Shown here: positions 4,867-7,099 of the stretch, in pieces | Layout: every line of letters starts with the position of its first letter | Position numbering within the stretch: the first letter of the stretch is position 1 | Assembly: GCA_019308655.1 (NCBI GenBank) | Contig: JAFDHS010000045.1 | Location: forward strand, 1-7,099 | Direction: 5' to 3' | Length of the DNA: 7,099 nucleotides | DNA from: Deltaproteobacteria bacterium | GTDB lineage: Bacteria; Desulfobacterota; Desulfobacteria; Desulfobacterales; JAFDHS01 | Translations under genes and position numbers: made by a program | Notes under the pieces: generated by a model | Seen by the model: only the letters and a program-made list of their open reading frames with translations | What the model was told of the DNA's origin: nothing | The model's database searches: none

Positions 4867-6387
4867 TCAATATGCTTTTGCAAAAACAACCCGTTGAGTT
4901 GCCGGCTTGCCACAGCAGATACACTCGCCCGTTTCGGTTTCAGTGTTAAAAGGAAGACAACGGATGGTAACGGCAAGATCTTCTTTTATTTTGGCTTCAC
5001 ATGCATCCGATCCGCACCAGCAGGACATGGCAAAACCGCCGTGTATTTCGGGTTTTTCCTCATTTTTCGGAGTAAAAAAATCGTAAAATGCTTTGTTATT
5101 ATTTATTAGTATAGTGTGTTCTTTTCTGAATGACAAGGCGCGTTCAAAAAGTTCTTTTTGAATGTTATCCAGAATACGTGTTATTTCGGCAACAAAATCA
5201 TCTCTTTTTATGGATGTTTTATCCTTGTGGTCCTTGTTTCTCATTGCCACAAAGACGGAATTTTCAGCAATATCTCTTGGGCCGATTTCAACACGAAGGG
5301 GTATCCCTTTTTTAATCCAATCCCATCCTCTTGCACCGCCGATATCACGGTCGTCGATTTCCACCGCAAGTTTCCGGTCATGATAGTATTGGGATCTCAG
5401 GTCCTTTGCCAGATTGTCCGTAAATTCCATTATTTTCTGCCTGTCTTCCGGTTTTCGGATAATGGGCAGGAGAACCACATGAGAAGATGCGACTCTTGGC
5501 GGAAGTACCAGACCGTCATCATCACTGTGGGTCATTATAAGACCGCCGATAAGGCGGGTGGATACTCCCCATGAAGTTGTCCATGCCGTCTCTTCTTTTT
5601 CTTCGGCGGATTGAAACTTGATTCCGGAGGCTTTTGCAAAATTTTGCCCCAGAAAATGTGAGGTGCCGGCCTGAAGGGCTTTTCTGTCCTGCATCATGGC
5701 TTCGATACACATGGTTTCGACGGCACCCGGGAATCTTTCTGCGGCTGTTTTCTTTCCCTTGATTACCGGTATGGCCAGATATTCTTCAGCGAATTTTGCA
5801 TAAATATCAAGCATCATTTCAGTACGTTCCATGGCTTCCTTTTCAGTGGCATGGACGGTATGGCCTTCCTGCCATAAAAATTCACTGGTCCTTAAAAACA
5901 TACGGGTACGCATTTCCCATCGCACCACATTGGCCCACTGGTTTATGAGAAGCGGGAGATCACGATAGCTGCCGACCCAGTTTGAAAAGGAATCTCCAAT
6001 AATGGTTTCGGAAGTCGGTCGTACAATCAAAGGTTCCGTGAGTTTCCCTGCAGGGACAAGGCCTCCATCAGGTCCTTTCTCAAGTTTGTGGTGGGTAACT
6101 ACGGCACACTCTTTTGCAAAGCCTTCTACATGTTCAGCCTCTTTTTCAAGGAAACTCAAAGGAATGAAAACAGGGAAATATGCATTCTTGACCCCTGTCT
6201 CCTTGAACATGTCGTCGAGTTTTCGCGTGATATTTTCCCATAAGGCATATCCCCATGGTTTGATCACCATGCAGCCTCTTACCGGTGATTGTTCCGCTAT
6301 ATCCGACGCCTTGATGACCTGTTGATACCATTCCGGATAATCTTCGGATCGTGTCGGCGTTATTGCTTTTTTTGCCTGTTTTGCCAT
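4867..6387 (-). CDS. proS: Prolyl-tRNA synthetase, archaeal/eukaryal-type (ProS type 3)
   Basis: This 506-residue cytoplasmic class II enzyme attaches proline to tRNA-Pro. Motif 1 lies in the GCMVIKPWGYALWE region (38-51), TSE is at 125-127, and motif 2 runs R156 to T177 with RTSEFLWQEGHT. The proline-pocket GTSH is at 241-244, and motif 3 is GVSTRLIGGLIMTHSDDDG (274-292). An anticodon-binding domain follows (about 300-405). The C-terminal domain carries C458, C463, C489 and C492, spaced as a zinc site, and ends in Tyr506, as in Thermus-like ProRS whose terminal Tyr reaches the active site. It lacks the editing insertion of the usual bacterial ProRS, which is longer. I chose the ATG at 6387 because AAGGG lies 5 nt upstream, one base after the ispG stop. 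An in-frame extension of 44 residues would run deep into ispG. The gene lies between ispG and rel in one operon. Confidence 0.95.
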   Translation of the reverse strand: MAKQAKKAITPTRSEDYPEWYQQVIKASDIAEQSPVRGCMVIKPWGYALWENITRKLDDMFKETGVKNAYFPVFIPLSFLEKEAEHVEGFAKECAVVTHHKLEKGPDGGLVPAGKLTEPLIVRPTSETIIGDSFSNWVGSYRDLPLLINQWANVVRWEMRTRMFLRTSEFLWQEGHTVHATEKEAMERTEMMLDIYAKFAEEYLAIPVIKGKKTAAERFPGAVETMCIEAMMQDRKALQAGTSHFLGQNFAKASGIKFQSAEEKEETAWTTSWGVSTRLIGGLIMTHSDDDGLVLPPRVASSHVVLLPIIRKPEDRQKIMEFTDNLAKDLRSQYYHDRKLAVEIDDRDIGGARGWDWIKKGIPLRVEIGPRDIAENSVFVAMRNKDHKDKTSIKRDDFVAEITRILDNIQKELFERALSFRKEHTILINNNKAFYDFFTPKNEEKPEIHGGFAMSCWCGSDACEAKIKEDLAVTIRCLPFNTETETGECICCGKPATQRVVFAKAY

Positions 6388-6388
6388 A

Positions 6389-7099
6389 TTAACCCTTTTT
6401 TGTTTGTTGTTCATATTTTTCAATTTCCCCCAGTAAAACCTCGACCAGGTTTTCCTGGGGGAATTTTTTAACGACTTTTCCCTTTTTAAAAAGAATTCCG
6501 GTGCCGTCGCCTCCGGCAATTCCTATATCAGCTTCTCTGGCTTCTCCGGGACCGTTTACGATGCAGCCCATAATCGCGATTTTAATGGGTAACCGGTTTG
6601 ATAACAAGGCTTTTTCCACACGTTCTGCAATATCAAACAGATTGATATTACAACGGCCGCAAGTCGGACATGATATAATTTCAGGGCCATGACGCCGAAT
6701 TTGAAGAGATTTCAGAATTTCGAACCCGACCCGAACCTCTTCGACCGGATCTCGGGTCAGAGAGACCCGAATCGTATCACCAATACCTTCGGCAAGGAGC
6801 ATTCCTATGCCCAGGGAAGACTTGACGATTCCAGGATAAAGCCCTCCTGCTTCCGTCACGCCCACATGAAGGGGAAGGTCTGTTTTTGATGAAAGAAGAC
6901 GATAAGCCTCTATGGTTCGTGGTACGTCGGATGCCTTAATGGAGATCTTTATTCTGTCAAAATCAAATGACCTTAATATGTTAATGTGGCGAAAGGCACT
7001 TTCAACCATCGCTTCAGCGGTTACGCCGTTATGTTTTTCCAGTATGTCCTTTTCAAGGGAACCGGCGTTGACTCCGATTCGAATCGGGATGGCATAGTC
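6389..7099 (-). CDS. ispG: 4-hydroxy-3-methylbut-2-enyl-diphosphate synthase (IspG/GcpE), N-terminus outside window
   Basis: IspG converts methylerythritol cyclodiphosphate to hydroxymethylbutenyl diphosphate with a [4Fe-4S] cluster, the penultimate step of the MEP isoprenoid pathway. The 236 visible residues are the C-terminal two thirds of a protein usually about 350-400 residues long. The frame is open to the window edge and starts in PIRIGVNAGSLE, a family landmark, so the internal Met at 7009 is not the start. Cluster ligands are C144, C147 and C179 of the fragment (CPTC, and C before IVNGPGEA), with E186 as the fourth. The spacings of 3, 32 and 7 residues match E. coli IspG. The GGDGTG loop is at 196-201. 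The protein ends KKG with TAA at 6391-6389, one base before the proS ATG, so the two genes are almost certainly co-transcribed and coupled. The promoter lies outside the window. Confidence 0.96.
   Translation of the reverse strand, partial: DYAIPIRIGVNAGSLEKDILEKHNGVTAEAMVESAFRHINILRSFDFDRIKISIKASDVPRTIEAYRLLSSKTDLPLHVGVTEAGGLYPGIVKSSLGIGMLLAEGIGDTIRVSLTRDPVEEVRVGFEILKSLQIRRHGPEIISCPTCGRCNINLFDIAERVEKALLSNRLPIKIAIMGCIVNGPGEAREADIGIAGGDGTGILFKKGKVVKKFPQENLVEVLLGEIEKYEQQTKKG
6425..6469 (+). terminator. Terminator-like 16-bp hairpin with T-run, antisense within the ispG 3' end
   Basis: The arms TTCCCCCAG (6425-6433) and CTGGGGGAA (6455-6463) are perfect complements. They enclose a second perfect helix, AAACCT plus a flanking A (6435-6441) with AGGTTTT (6447-6453), one 1x1 mismatch (6434/6454) and a 5-nt loop (6442-6446). 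That makes 16 of 17 positions paired. Six T follow at once on the plus strand (6464-6469), the form of an intrinsic terminator reading plus. No plus-strand gene is known nearby. On the mRNA strand the same hairpin lies in the last codons of ispG, 37 nt before the proS ATG, without a following T-run, so there it would act as an intercistronic structure. The structure is clear; the role is not. Confidence 0.45.

Noticed and set aside
5296..5313. Short AAGGG/CCCTT stem followed by T on the plus strand inside proS
   Set aside because: Only 5 bp of stem, too weak for a terminator, and it is coding sequence on the other strand.
6388..6519. 44-residue N-terminal extension of proS from an upstream ATG
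   Set aside because: It would overlap ispG by about 130 bp, has no good ribosome binding site, and is unlike ProRS N-termini. The ATG at 6387 has AAGGG 5 nt upstream.
6752..6770. 7-bp hairpin TCGGGTC/GACCCGA in ispG
   Set aside because: A 7-bp stem with a small loop is expected a few times by chance in a window this size; no T-run and no positional meaning.
6389..7009. ispG starting at the internal Met at 7009
   Set aside because: The frame stays open to the window edge and encodes the conserved PIRIGVNAGSLE segment upstream of that Met, so the gene is truncated by the window.
1..7099. CRISPR array, insertion sequence, tRNA/rRNA genes, phage or defence genes
   Set aside because: No regularly spaced repeats, transposase motifs, cloverleaf with CCA end, or non-core genes were seen. 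The window is filled by housekeeping genes.

Overview
The window looks like core chromosome from a moderately AT-rich anaerobic deltaproteobacterium, most likely a sulfate reducer of the Desulfobacterales type. This is inferred from protein style and gene order, not from a marker gene. The clues are a bifunctional RelA/SpoT, an archaeal/eukaryal-type ProRS ending in Tyr, a four-cysteine L28, and the neighbourhoods trxA-trxB-bamD and ispG-proS-rel. There is no tRNA, rRNA, CRISPR array, insertion sequence or phage gene.

Layout. Bases 1-87 are the last 28 codons of a membrane protein resembling the C-terminus of CysZ/EI24 proteins. Bases 88-385 carry no convincing gene. They hold a short hairpin, a sigma70 promoter matching consensus at all 12 positions with a 17-bp spacer (200-228), and an AT-rich leader of about 150 nt. 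The plus-strand operon trxA-trxB-bamD follows (386-2315), tightly packed: 8 nt between trxA and trxB, and an ATGA overlap between trxB and bamD. After 131 nt with an inverted repeat and a candidate promoter comes rpmB (2447-2638). The rest is one minus-strand operon, transcribed right to left: ispG (truncated by the window edge), proS (1-nt gap) and rel (25-nt gap). It converges on rpmB across 46 nt.

Function. TrxB uses NADPH to reduce TrxA in the cytoplasm, and BamD is a lipoprotein of the outer-membrane beta-barrel assembly machine. IspG makes isoprenoid precursor (MEP pathway), ProRS charges tRNA-Pro, and Rel makes and degrades (p)ppGpp in response to uncharged tRNA. The left operon therefore joins redox housekeeping to envelope biogenesis; the right joins isoprenoid synthesis, aminoacylation and the stringent response.

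I find no evidence of an undescribed multi-gene system. The best non-gene signals are a 16-bp hairpin inside the 3' end of ispG just before proS, which reads as an intrinsic terminator on the opposite strand; a second long hairpin early in rel; and the consensus promoter with its long leader ahead of trxA.
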